Source: Streptomyces rubradiris (lineage in GTDB: Bacteria > Actinomycetota > Actinomycetes > Streptomycetales > Streptomycetaceae). From it: a DNA stretch of 64,000 bases. Numbering within the stretch: the first letter of the stretch is position 1; each line of letters opens with the position of its first letter. Below are positions 26,478 through 35,311 of the stretch, piece by piece. Made by a program: the position numbers and the translations under genes. The stretch covers positions 1 to 64,000 of the forward strand of contig NZ_BNEA01000015.1 of the NCBI RefSeq assembly GCF_016860525.1, read 5' to 3'. The notes below the pieces were generated by a model. That model was not told the DNA's origin. It searched no databases and was given only the letters and a program-made list of their open reading frames with translations.

Positions 26478-26557
26478 CCGGGCGGCAGGTAACCCGCCGC
26501 CCGGCCCACCGAGCTCCGTCGGGGCAGGGGACCGATTTGGTCACCCTGCCCCGACGG
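26478..26557 (+). terminator. Double-hairpin terminator after the LPMO gene
   Basis: A 9-bp stem (26478-26486 / 26496-26504, CCGGGCGGC) is followed by a perfect 14-bp stem (26516-26529 / 26544-26557, CCGTCGGGGCAGGG) with a 14-base loop. Both lie within 115 bases of the LPMO stop. Two adjacent strong hairpins make an effective terminator in high-GC DNA. Confidence 0.8.
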
Positions 26558-26599
26558 GGCTTGCCGCGCTCCTTGGCGTTGTCCCGTAAATGATTTGTC

Positions 26600-27045
26600 G
26601 CATGGTGGTGCCTCCTGCTTGTTCCCTGTCACCGCGCGACGGTGAGGTTGCGCTGCGGGCGATGCCAGGCATGGCGTCGACGACGAGTCGGGGGCCGACG
26701 TCGATGACGACCTGGTTGGTTTGTGGGGTACCGAAAGTTCTGCGGCTGCTCGGCGGTCACGCGGGGGCACCCGCGTGCCGTCGACGATCGGCATCGTGTC
26801 CTTGGGGAATCACTTGCGTGGCCGCAGGCCGAGCGAGGGCCCAAGGTCGTCGGTGATGCGGTTGGCCGCGGACTTCGAGATCCCCGGCAGCGTGGCGAAC
26901 TGGCGCAGAGGGAGGTTCGTGCGCCAGTACACCGCGGCGACCAGCAGGACCCGGTCCTCCAGCAGCAGGCTCCAGGATCGGCCCTTGCGGGATGGGGCTG
27001 CCGGGGACCTCGACGTCGTCGGACCGGCCACTGGCCCCCGCACAC
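26600..27045 (-). mobile_element. Degenerate IS5-family transposase
   Basis: The minus strand reads LLLEDRVLLVAAVYWRTNLP, LRQFATLPGISKSAANRITD and DDLGPSLGL (27043-26810), then in other frames MPIVDGTRVPPRDR and FRYPTNQP. This is the N-terminal half of an IS5-type transposase, HTH plus the first DDE aspartate region (IVDGT). Several frameshifts and loss of the C-terminus make it inactive. Confidence 0.78.
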
Positions 27046-27369
27046 GGTGTTCGGGGCGTGGGGTACGCCTTCTACGACTCTTTCCAGGTCATGCCCCTGG
27101 GCCTGCCGGCCGCCTTGGACGTGTGAGGGGTGAGGCATCGGCTACTACGGGCGTCTTTTGACCGCGTACAGCCGTGATGCCTGAGCATCGGCGTTTCGGC
27201 CAACCCACCCGGGGGCGGTATCCATGTGCGGCAAGGGTCGATGCAGTGCGCATCTTCGGACAACCGCTCTATTCCGGCGCGCGCAACGCGTCCGAAAGAG
27301 CGCGTGTTCGAAATCGTGGCGGCGTCGTTGAACACACCGACACCATCACCACGCCCGGGAGGGAACGCG
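27046..27369. other. Spacer upstream of the NUDIX gene
   Basis: About 320 bases with no supported gene, between the transposase remnant and the NUDIX start. GGGAGGGA at 27357-27364 serves as the ribosome-binding site for the next gene. Confidence 0.4.
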
Positions 27370-27909
27370 TTGACGCAAGTCGAACCAGGCAGCGATGACA
27401 CCATCAAGCCGCCGAAAGTCCCGTGGACCGAGGGCAGCCGGACCGTGCTGAATGGCATCGGCGTCCATCTCCACCTGGAAGACGGTGAGGGCCGGGTGCT
27501 CCTGGGCCTGCGCCACCCCGACTCGGCGTACGCGGGGAACTTGTGGCACTACCTGGCGGGGCGGTGCGAGCGGGAGTCCGCTGTCACGTGCCTGATCCGG
27601 GAGGCGTGGGAAGAAGCGGGTCTGGTCATCGATCCCGCGGACGTGGAACTGCTGCATGTGCTTCATGTCGTGGACGCCCCAGGCGGGCAGCCGTTGATGC
27701 AGATGGTCTTCCGTGCGCGCCGTTGGGAGGGCACGCCGGAGGTGAGGGAGCCGGACAAGTGCCTCGCCTGGCGGTGGTGGCATGTCACGGACTTGCCTGC
27801 GCAACTCGTCCCTTACGCGCGAGCGGCGATCGAGGGGATCCGAGTGGGTCGGATCTACACAGAGCTGGGGTGGCCCACTCCGGCTCGTCGGCCGGAGAAG
27901 CGTTCATGA
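27370..27909 (+). CDS. NUDIX hydrolase
   Basis: A 179-aa hydrolase of nucleoside-diphosphate-X compounds. The NUDIX box lies around REAWEEAGLVIDPADVEL, preceded by LWHYLAGRCERESAVTCLI; the catalytic REXXEEXG is intact, while the Gly-to-Glu spacing at its start is one residue short of the textbook pattern. A TTG start at 27370 is chosen for the GGGAGGGA 5-6 bases upstream. It is paralogous to the N-terminal domain of the gene at 28722 and to the scrap at 16490. Its stop overlaps an MFS pseudogene start by ATGA. The substrate is unknown. Confidence 0.82.
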   Translation: MTQVEPGSDDTIKPPKVPWTEGSRTVLNGIGVHLHLEDGEGRVLLGLRHPDSAYAGNLWHYLAGRCERESAVTCLIREAWEEAGLVIDPADVELLHVLHVVDAPGGQPLMQMVFRARRWEGTPEVREPDKCLAWRWWHVTDLPAQLVPYARAAIEGIRVGRIYTELGWPTPARRPEKRS

Positions 27910-28456
27910 CGGCCGGCAGCGCCGGCAGCGAGACCGCGTCACGCATCGGGGTACCCGGACCCGGCGTTGCTCTGTGCGGGAACCGGTCGTTCCGCGCGTA
28001 CTGGGCCGGGGGGGGTGACCCTGGCGCGGTCATCGGCCCACGGTGTCGCGCTCCCGGTCATCGCGGGGTTGAAGCTGGGCGCCCCTCCCGGTCAGGCGTC
28101 GCTGCCGGCCGCCGCGGCGACGATGCCCGCGTTCGCCCTCGCGCTGCCCGGCGGTGTGGGCGGTGACGGGTATCCGAAGAAGCGGATCATGGTCGGCACC
28201 GGTCTGGCCGCGGCCGCGGTGGTGTTCCGTGGTGCCGGGCTGCTGGACCACGGCGTGCCGTCCGTGCCCGTCCTGTACGCGGTCGCGCTGCTGCTGGGTG
28301 CGCTCACCGTGCTGCATCAGGCCGCATCGGTCGCCATCGTGCCCGAGATCGTCGCCCGTTCCCAACCGTTCCCAGGTGCACCCGGCGAACGCGCGGATCG
28401 CGGGCGCGATCTCCCTGGCGGACATGGCCGGGGGTCGGTGGCGGGCGGTCACATGA
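27906..28456 (+). pseudogene. MFS transporter pseudogene
   Basis: The ATG at 27906 overlaps the NUDIX stop and reads into GNRSFRAYWAGGG, the start of an MFS permease. After a frameshift near 28010 the frame continues VTLARSSAHGVALPVIAGLK, AATMPAFALALPGGVGGDGY and VLYAVALLLGALTVLHQAAS. A further frameshift near 28370 gives HPANARIAGAISLADMAGG. Only the first four or five helices are represented. Coupling to the NUDIX gene suggests they once formed an operon. Confidence 0.8.
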
Positions 28457-28469
28457 CCTCCATGTCCGC

Positions 28470-28715
28470 CTGCGCCCCCGCCGCCGTAGAAGTTCCCCAG
28501 GCCCTCGGGCTCGCGCCGGATCTGCGCTGCCTGGAGCCGGGGTCCGGCCCCGGCGTCTGCCTCGCGGTCGCCGCAGCCATCACCGACCCCGGCTTGGCCA
28601 CCGGCGTGGAGCGGGTCGGGCACATGGCGGCCTGGGCGCGGCGGAACCTCGGCCGACGCGGCGTCGGCGCGGTGGTGGTCGGGGACGCCGGGTTCAGCGT
28701 GTTGCTCGTCCGGCG
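28470..28715 (+). pseudogene. Fragment of a PIMT-like methyltransferase
   Basis: The frame reads QALGLAPDLRCLEPGSGPGV, then ERVGHMAAWARRNLGRRGVG and VVVGDAGF. This resembles motif I and the following strands of protein-L-isoaspartate methyltransferase-like enzymes (LEIGTGTGYN replaced by LEPGSGPGV). It lacks both ends and is probably a gene scrap between the MFS remnant and the NUDIX-APH gene. Confidence 0.5.
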
Positions 28716-28721
28716 TCCGGG

Positions 28722-30119
28722 ATGCGGCACGTGAGCGGCGGGCGGCACATGGTGCCGGTCGACGTGCACCTGCTCGCGGTCCGGGACGGCGAGCGCGGCC
28801 CCGAGGTGCTGCTGTCACGCCGAGCGGGCGGTGTCTACGCATCGGGGCTCTGGCACCTTCCCTCCGGTCACGTGGACGGACCTTTCGAGGATGTCGTCAC
28901 CGCGCTGGTCCGGGAGGCTCTTGAGGAAACCGGCCTCGTCGTGGACCCGGCAGACGTGCGTTCCGCAGTCACCGTTCACCACCGCTCCCCCGCCGGAGGA
29001 GCACGGATCGGGGTCTTCTTCGAGGTGCGGCGCTGGCACGGCACCCCGCAGGTCATGGAGCCCGAAGTATGTGACGGGATGGGCTGGTTCACGTTCGACG
29101 AGCTGCCGGAGCCGATGGTCGCGTACTGCCGGTCCGGGCTGGACGCCTATCGGTCCGGCGCAGGCATGGGCGTGCACTTCCAGGGACCCGGCGATCCGAT
29201 CGCCTACGACCCGGCCCTCGACCGGCTGGTCCTTGTCCCCGGCCCCGGCACCGACAGCCACGGCACTGGCCCGGACGACGCGGTGCGCGCCTTCGCCGAG
29301 CGGGCGGTGGGCCGGATCACCGGCTGGACGGACGTTTCCTGGGCTCGCGAGCAGAGCCGCGTCTGGCGGGCGCACTGCGCCGAGGGCGGCGAGTGGTATG
29401 TCAAGATCCATCAGAATCAGCGCTTTCACCAGCGTGAGGTAGCGGCCCTGCGTGGGTGGGTGCCCGCGCTCGGTGCTGCCGCGCCACGCTTGGTGGCCGC
29501 CGATGCCGCGCTACGGGCCGTGGTGCTCACCCCGGTGGGAGGCCGGCCCTTGCACGGCGCCGTCCACCCGCCCGAGAAGCAGCGCCGGATCTTCCACCGC
29601 ATCGGGCACCTCGTGGCGGCCATCCACACCAGCGCCCCGCCCCGGACGGGCGGTACCACGCCGCCCCTGGAGAAGCTGGAACGCCATCTGAACGGAGCCC
29701 GGCCCCATCTCGCCCCCGGGGACGAGGAGTTCATCCGGGTCACGGCCGGGCGAGCCGCCGCGCTGCCCACCGTGGACCAAGTGGTGCCCACGCACGGTGA
29801 CTTCCATCTGCGCAACCTGCGATGGGACGCGACCACCGACACCCTCTACGTGATCGACTTCGAACGGTCGGAAGAAGGCCCCGCGGTACGGGACTTCGTC
29901 CGGCTCTCCGATGCCTGGCACGGGCGCCCCGACCTCCTGGAAGCCGTGATGGACGGATACGGCCGCTCCTTCACACCGCAGGAAGAGGCCCAACTCACGG
30001 TCCTGTCCGTCCTGGACGCCGTGTCCGGCATTTCCTACGGCGCCTCCCACGGCGATCCCGAGCTGGTGGAACGCGGCCGCCGCACCCTGGCCCGGCTCCG
30101 CGCCGCACAGCACCCCTGA
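28722..30119 (+). CDS. NUDIX hydrolase fused to an APH-type kinase domain
   Basis: A 465-aa two-domain protein. Residues about 12-145 are a NUDIX domain (SGLWHLPSGHVDGPFEDVVT, then LVREALEETGLVVDPADV). Residues about 185-455 are an aminoglycoside-phosphotransferase-like kinase, with the Brenner motif HGDFHLRNLRWD and the metal-binding VIDFERSEEGPAVRDFVRLS. The kinase N-lobe includes EWYVKIHQNQRFHQREVAAL with a plausible ATP-binding lysine. Starts at 28722 (ATG), 28731 (GTG) and 28749 (ATG) are all possible; 28722 is used. The fusion suggests a kinase coupled to nucleotide-derivative hydrolysis, possibly small-molecule modification. Function is not known. Confidence 0.85.
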   Translation: MRHVSGGRHMVPVDVHLLAVRDGERGPEVLLSRRAGGVYASGLWHLPSGHVDGPFEDVVTALVREALEETGLVVDPADVRSAVTVHHRSPAGGARIGVFFEVRRWHGTPQVMEPEVCDGMGWFTFDELPEPMVAYCRSGLDAYRSGAGMGVHFQGPGDPIAYDPALDRLVLVPGPGTDSHGTGPDDAVRAFAERAVGRITGWTDVSWAREQSRVWRAHCAEGGEWYVKIHQNQRFHQREVAALRGWVPALGAAAPRLVAADAALRAVVLTPVGGRPLHGAVHPPEKQRRIFHRIGHLVAAIHTSAPPRTGGTTPPLEKLERHLNGARPHLAPGDEEFIRVTAGRAAALPTVDQVVPTHGDFHLRNLRWDATTDTLYVIDFERSEEGPAVRDFVRLSDAWHGRPDLLEAVMDGYGRSFTPQEEAQLTVLSVLDAVSGISYGASHGDPELVERGRRTLARLRAAQHP

Positions 30120-30141
30120 ACTGCACACCGGGAGCAGCACG

Positions 30142-30280
30142 TTGGCGTACATCGCCCGCGAACAGTGGGAAGAGCGCTACCGCGGCGGCAAGGGATTCCG
30201 GCGGGTCGGTGAACGCGAGCGAGCGCTACGCCCCGGCCCCGCCGCGCGTGGAGGGGTACGAGACCTGGTCGTGGTGCGGC
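30142..30280 (+). pseudogene. 5' fragment of a class I SAM methyltransferase
   Basis: IAREQWEERYRGGKGFRRVG with ERERAL recalls the N-terminal helix of small SAM-dependent methyltransferases, just before their GCGxG loop. The frame breaks before any SAM motif. It is probably a truncated gene whose remainder is missing. Confidence 0.45.
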
Positions 30281-30488
30281 TGTTGTATCCATTCGTGAGG
30301 GACCGCGGTCGGGTTCTTCACGGGCTGGGTGAGCGGCTGCGGGACGGCGGTGGCCAGCTCTTCGCACAGCATGGCTGGGAGTAGGACCTCTGGTTGGGGG
30401 CCCGACCAGTTGACGCTCACGGTGAGCGGTTCACTGCCGCGGTGATCAGGGCCGCGTGAGCAGGGGGAGGCGGCGCGATGATCTCTGG

Positions 30489-31994
30489 TCAGGCGTGATC
30501 GGGTGCGGTTTGGTCGTGGGTGAGAATGTCGATCATCTTGGTGGCACGGGTCTTGCCGTAGGTGACGGCGAGACGCTCCTGAAAGTACTTCCACTGGCGG
30601 GCGGTGTCGGCTGTCGCGACGGCCACGGCGTTGGCGTAGTTGCTGCGAGCCTGCTTGTTCTCGGCGTCCTTCACGTTGCGGGGCAGTACACCGGTTTTCA
30701 GGTCGGCCGCGGCCCGGTCGGTCGTTCCGGTCAGCGTGTCCTTGGCCAGCCCGGCGACCTGGTAGCTGAGCGCCCACGGCGCCTTCTCGCGCTCGGGGTT
30801 GTCGAAGCCGTAGTGGCCCAGTTGCCTCTCTTCCCAGCAAATGCGGTTGCCGAGGATGGTCTGCTCCGTGTAGCAGCCGCTTTGCAGACCGCTGTACGCG
30901 GTCTCGCTCAGGGGATACCGGTTGCGGTGGGCCTTCAGGTACTGCCGACGGAAGTCGTCGAAGCGTGAGAGGTAGAACAGACGGCCGTCCTGTGAGTTGC
31001 GCAGGCCGACCTTCTTCTTTGCTTCCAGGCGGGGCGGGAATTGCCGCCACCCGGTACCGGCCAGACTGGCCGGGCGGATCTGGCTGTGGTCCACCGGCTT
31101 GACGCCCAGACGCGCGAAGTCGAACAGGGGGAAGGGGGTGGTGTGTTTGAGTCCTTTGGGATTGGCCCAGGTGCCGATCTTCTTGCTGTACGCGAAGTCC
31201 GGTGTGTCCGTGGTGATCTCGCTGTCGGCCCAGTTGCTGTGTGCGTAGAAGTCCTGGACCGCGTGCAGGCCACGGCCGAGCTGCTCGATCACGTTGCACT
31301 TGGGGTTGGGCTTCAGCTCGTCGGTGAAGAACGGCTCCGTCGTGTTTGAGTAGGGTCGCATTTTGTACTCTTTATTCCATGAGGGAACCCAGTAGCGCCC
31401 CTCTTCGTCGGTGCCGCCGTAGCGTCGGCCGGGCACTTCACGGCAGCGCACATCGCGCAATGTGGCCGGGTTCTGCTTACCGGAGGTGTCCAGCAGGCCG
31501 CGGGCCAGGTGCACGGCGAGATTGACGCGGTCAAACGCGTACTGGACACAGCCGAGGAGTTGCAGGTCGGCCGCGCGCCTCGGGGAACGGGCGGTCTGGA
31601 AGTCGTAGTAGTAACCCCGGGACGCCCGGAGCTCCACTTTGGTGTCGGGACGTTCCTCGCCCTCCTTCAGCTCGAAATCGCGTACCCGGAACTCGTGCCG
31701 GTAGGTGAAGTGGTCGAAGTCGTCACAGTGCGCCTGCCCGTCGGACCAGTAAGGAGGATGGTCCGATACATCGTCGGCGTGGAAGAGCATCTTCAGGGTG
31801 CGAGGCTGGATGTGTGGCCGCAGGGCGTCTTCGACCGCATTCCAGTGACCGTCGGGCGCGAAGGCGTGTGCCGGCCCTGCCGAAGTGGCGAGACCTCCGA
31901 CGAGCGCTGTCGCCAGTACCACGCCACAGGCGGGCACGGCCCGGATCCCACCACGGCGCGCAGACGCTCGACGACCCTGCGTTGTTCGATTCAT
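30489..31994 (-). CDS. Secreted CinY-like protein with a HET-C/phospholipase-C-like histidine pattern
   Basis: A 501-aa exported protein. The N-terminus (RRGGIRAVPACGVVLATALV, GGLATSAGPAHAFAPDGHW) is a signal peptide cleaved near residue 45. The mature part contains IEQLGRGLHAVQDFYAHSNW, a motif typical of zinc-dependent phospholipase C/HET-C folds, together with HCDDFDHFTYRHEF. Database relatives are usually called CinY protein. GGGAGGACGC before the ATG at 31994 is a good ribosome-binding site. It ends in a helical Lys-rich region. An extracellular lipid- or phosphate-ester-hydrolysing role is possible but unproven. Confidence 0.8.
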   Translation of the reverse strand: MNRTTQGRRASARRGGIRAVPACGVVLATALVGGLATSAGPAHAFAPDGHWNAVEDALRPHIQPRTLKMLFHADDVSDHPPYWSDGQAHCDDFDHFTYRHEFRVRDFELKEGEERPDTKVELRASRGYYYDFQTARSPRRAADLQLLGCVQYAFDRVNLAVHLARGLLDTSGKQNPATLRDVRCREVPGRRYGGTDEEGRYWVPSWNKEYKMRPYSNTTEPFFTDELKPNPKCNVIEQLGRGLHAVQDFYAHSNWADSEITTDTPDFAYSKKIGTWANPKGLKHTTPFPLFDFARLGVKPVDHSQIRPASLAGTGWRQFPPRLEAKKKVGLRNSQDGRLFYLSRFDDFRRQYLKAHRNRYPLSETAYSGLQSGCYTEQTILGNRICWEERQLGHYGFDNPEREKAPWALSYQVAGLAKDTLTGTTDRAAADLKTGVLPRNVKDAENKQARSNYANAVAVATADTARQWKYFQERLAVTYGKTRATKMIDILTHDQTAPDHA

Positions 31995-32376
31995 GCGTCC
32001 TCCCAGTGCACGTGATGCCACGGCGGCCCGCCGGGCTCTTTGGTCAGCAGCATGAACCAAAAGAAAGAATCCAGTGCATAAGACATGCCACTCATCATCG
32101 GAGAGACCACTCGGTTCCGGGACACCGGGCAGGTCTGCCCCCTTGATTACAAGGGGGGATCCAAACCACGTCGCGTTGGATATGCGAAGGTGCGAGCCTT
32201 TTTTGAACCTATGCGCGGAAGGTGGAGCGGTTCGTACACCGCGGATCGGTTGATGTGCCCAACTGGGAGTACGCGGCATCTTCCCGATGGGCTCACCGGC
32301 TTTCGGCACATCGTGCGCCGGGCGAACGGCGATGAAGAAACCACCTGAGAGATGGTTTCGGGTGCCAAGCTGTGAA
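31995..32376. other. Divergent spacer before the DUF1259 remnant
   Basis: About 380 bases without a supported gene. Short A-rich stretches (AACCAAAAGAAAGAATCC near 32055) stand out from the GC background and probably belong to the promoter of the CinY-like gene. Confidence 0.4.
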
Positions 32377-33338
32377 CACATACTCGCGTGTCCCGGCGCC
32401 GTCTGCTGGGCGCGGCTGCGCTTGCGCCCGTGCTCAGCGGCGTGCCGACCGGGGCGCGCCCTGTCCGCCGGGCGGGAGGGCCGTGCCCGCGTCGAACCGG
32501 TGACGACCACGCTGGCGGACTGGGCTGACGTGCGCGGCGTTCTCGGCCGGCCCGGTGACATGCGGCGGTTCATGTACCACACGGCGTTCCCGCGGCGGGA
32601 CCTCAGAGTCTGCTCCCGCGGGATTCTGATCAGGCCGGCGCTCGCCCTGGGCACACACGTGTCCTTCGTCCGCTACGCGGACGGCAGCACGCTGTTGATG
32701 GGTGACATCGTGGTCAGCGAGGGCGAGTTGCAGACGTTCTGCGACCTCCTGCACAGGCACGGGATCATGCAGAGCGCCCTGCACAAGCACCTCCTCGCGC
32801 ACGAGTCGGATGTCTGGTGGGTGCACGCGCATGCCCACGGGCACGATCCGGTCGCCCTCGCACGCGGTCTGCGCGCCGCCCTGGAGCGCACCGGTACGCC
32901 ACCTGCCGAACCCGCCGGTTCCGCACCTCCGGTCGATCTGGACACCATCGCCATCGACACGGCCATGGGGGTCAAGGGCGCCGCTGACGACGGGATCTAC
33001 AGGTGCGCCCCTACGTCGGCCGCGAGACCATCACCGACGGTCCCTTGGTCCTGCCCGCCGGACTGGGTTCCACCACGTCCGCCAACTTCCAGCCGTTGGG
33101 CGGCGGGCGGGCCGCCCTCAGCGGCGACCTGGTCATGACCGCCGGCGAAGTCCAGACCGCCCTCACGATCCTGCGAGGCGGTGGCATCGCGCTCGTCGAG
33201 CTGCACCACCATCATCTCACCGAGGAACCATGCCTGTTCTTCGTCCACTACTGGTCCGTCGGCGATGCCGTGCGGCTCGCCCGGGCCGTACGCAAGGCCG
33301 TGGACGCCACCAATGCCGTACCCATGCCGGGCCCTTGA
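32377..33338 (+). pseudogene. DUF1259 (LppY/LpqO) protein pseudogene
   Basis: A Tat-like start (RVSRRRLLGAAALAPVLSGV) is followed by a frameshift near 32470. The main DUF1259 block follows: DWADVRGVLGRPGDMRRFMY, RPALALGTHVSFVRYADGST, and HKHLLAHESDVWWVHAHAHG. A second frameshift near 33000 leads to RPYVGRETITDGPLVLPAGL and ALTILRGGGIALVELHHHHL, ending KAVDATNAVPMPGP. All domain parts are present, so only two indels separate it from an intact secreted protein of about 310 aa. Recent inactivation or sequencing error are both possible. Confidence 0.82.
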
Positions 33339-33779
33339 CCACGGTTGTCACCACTCGGGTGGGCTTGCGTCAGGCATCGGCACCAGGGGCATCGGGCGAG
33401 CCCCCGTATTCTCGGCGCCGGCGAGGTCGCTACAGCGTGCGGCAGCACCGCCCCGGCCAGGACGGCCTACGACATCATCTCGCTGACTCGATCTGCCTCG
33501 GCCACTACCGTGGCTCCGACCTGCCGCTTCACGAACCCCTATGGCTCGAGCCCCTATGGCTCGAGCCACCGGAAGAGGCTCACGGCCGCTCTCTCGACCA
33601 GCTCGGCGCGGCCCTGTGGAAGACGCTCCGGATGGACGCCACCGTGTACGGCCCGTTACCCGCGCTCCCAGGTCGCCCCGACCGAGCGGCGCGTCCCCGG
33701 CGCCCGCGGATCTGCGGGTTGCCTACCAGCACGGATTGTCCGGCACGAGCCTCTGCCTCGCACTGGAGACCGTCTTGGC
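33339..33779. other. Unassigned stretch upstream of the istB remnant
   Basis: Holds two perfect tandem copies of CCCCTATGGCTCGAG (33536-33550 and 33551-33565). An open plus frame with RSLDQLGAALWKTLRMDATV might be protein-like, but I cannot assign it. No intact gene is supported. Confidence 0.4.
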
Positions 33780-34200
33780 TTGCGTGTGCGGCTGCCCGCG
33801 GCGTCCTCGACCTGGTGCTGTCCGAGGAACTCGCCGTCCGTGACGACCGCCGCTTCCGTCAGGGCCTGCGGCTCTCACGGCTGCCGCACCACAAGACGCG
33901 CGATACGACTTCTCTTTCCAGCCCGACCTCGATCCGCGCAAGGTCATGGGGACCTGGCCACCCTCTCGTTCGTCGATGGCAAGGCGAATGCCGCCCTGCT
34001 CGGGCCGCCCGGTGCAGGTCTTCGGCGACGAGGTTCTCGCCACCGCCATCCTTGACAGGCTCCTCCATCACTGCGAAGTGATCTCCAACAACGGCCTCGG
34101 CTACCGGCTCAAGAACCGCCTCAAGGCGATCGAGCGGGAGAACGACGTGGCCCGACAACCCACGTCACTTCCGGCGGCCGAACACCTGATCAGTCGTTGA
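33780..34200 (+). mobile_element. istB (IS21 helper ATPase) remnant with internal deletion
   Basis: IstB-like pieces occur in order: VLDLVLSEELAVRDDRRFRQ, LRLSRLPHHKT, then (in another frame) DLATLSFVDGKANAALLGPP. This jumps directly to VFGDEVLATAILDRLLHHCE, YRLKNRLKAIERENDVA. The P-loop lysine and roughly a hundred residues between GPPG and the C-terminal region are missing, so the ATPase core has been deleted. No istA or terminal repeats were seen. Confidence 0.85.
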
Positions 34201-34564
34201 TCACCGGCTGAAAGATCTCGGAGAACTCGCCGTTCTCGATCAGTCCGGCGATCACGCCGGTCATGCTGTCGACGCCCGGGTCCCTGACGATCAGGCCGTC
34301 CGAGACCCAGAAGTACCGGCCTCCGAGGGCCTCGTCGGTCCCTGCCCAGAGTTTCATCAGGCGCTCGACTTCCGCGACGGTGAACACGGTCGCGGTCCAA
34401 CGAGATCCATTCTCCAGAGTCACGAAGACATCGACGTTGCAGACTTCGTCCACGTCCTTGCCGTCGCTGGGCAGGAACGACGCCTCGAAACCCTCCATAC
34501 GGACCCGATACCAGGGCTTGTCCCACCCTCGCTCGATCGGTTCGGACGACGTGCTGCGGCTCAT
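34190..34564 (-). CDS. Hypothetical small protein, immunity-protein-like appearance
   Basis: A 124-aa acidic protein: RVRMEGFEASFLPSDGKDVD, CNVDVFVTLENGSRWTATVF, WAGTDEALGGRYFWVSDGLI, ending IENGEFSEIFQPVIND. The composition and alpha/beta pattern resemble small proteins often found as immunity or stress proteins, but I cannot name a family. ATG 34564 is used; ATG 34580 would add five residues. The 3' end overlaps the istB remnant antisense by 11 bases, so the last residues might be altered. Confidence 0.65.
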   Translation of the reverse strand: MSRSTSSEPIERGWDKPWYRVRMEGFEASFLPSDGKDVDEVCNVDVFVTLENGSRWTATVFTVAEVERLMKLWAGTDEALGGRYFWVSDGLIVRDPGVDSMTGVIAGLIENGEFSEIFQPVIND

Positions 34565-34957
34565 CTCGCAAGTGTCCATGATCGGGACATCGGTCTCCAC
34601 CGAGATCCCTGCCGCAGTGCCGCCACCCGCGACCAGAGCTGGGATTGTTCGTCCGTACTCAACTGGGGGGAAGAGTCCGTACGCCGACAGGTGGCGATGG
34701 GCGGTCGGCGGGGCCGTGGATGTCCACGAGAATGACGTCAGGTCACGGTCGCCGCGCTCGGTGCTGTGGCTCGGTGCCGGCTCGTACTGCTCGTGGCACT
34801 CGCCCTGGTCAGCATGGTGCTCACCGGTGTGCCGGCCACGGAGTCGAAGGCGCAGAGACAGGGACGAAAACTGCGGGAGAGAGCGACGTTTCAGCAGTTG
34901 CTGTTCCTGAGGTCCGGTCGGTGAGCCGCAGGAGGAACTCGGCGGCCTCTTAGCGGA
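34565..34957. other. Gap with no supported gene
   Basis: About 390 bases. The minus-strand continuation of the 34190 gene frame is open upstream, but its codon use and repeats look non-coding. No repeat, RNA or promoter motif was recognised. Confidence 0.35.
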
Positions 34958-35240
34958 CCTTGCCCGAAGCAGTGCGCGGGTCGTATCCGGGTTCACGCGT
35001 CAGTGCGTCGTGCCGCGCCTGGAGGGTGGAGTGGTGCGTGCCAAGCCGGGCGGCCGCGGACCGGAAGGCTGTCCGCTTCGACGAGCGCCCGCAGTACCGG
35101 GGTCGAGCCGGGCGTCCAGGCGGGCGAGCGCATGCGGCTCCCGCGGATCGTGCGCCCAGGCGAGCAGCAGTAGCGTGCCCAGGTTCGGCCGGCGGTGCCC
35201 GCTGTGGGCGCGTTCGCGGGTTCGGCGGACACTTCTGCGG
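34958..35240 (-). pseudogene. 3' fragment of a PucR-type helix-turn-helix regulator
   Basis: The minus strand reads NLGTLLLLAWAHDPREPHAL, ARLDARLDPVLRALVEADS, then in a shifted frame RSAAARLGTHHSTLQARHDA, LTREPGYDPRTASGKVR and a stop. This is the C-terminal HTH of a CdaR/PucR-like regulator, with a frameshift in the turn region. The rest of the protein is absent. Confidence 0.6.
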
Positions 35241-35311
35241 GTGTCAGCGCGGGCTTGTGCCGGTTCCGGGCGGCCGCGGGGGTCGGCCGCCCGGAACCGG
35301 AGCTGCCGGTG

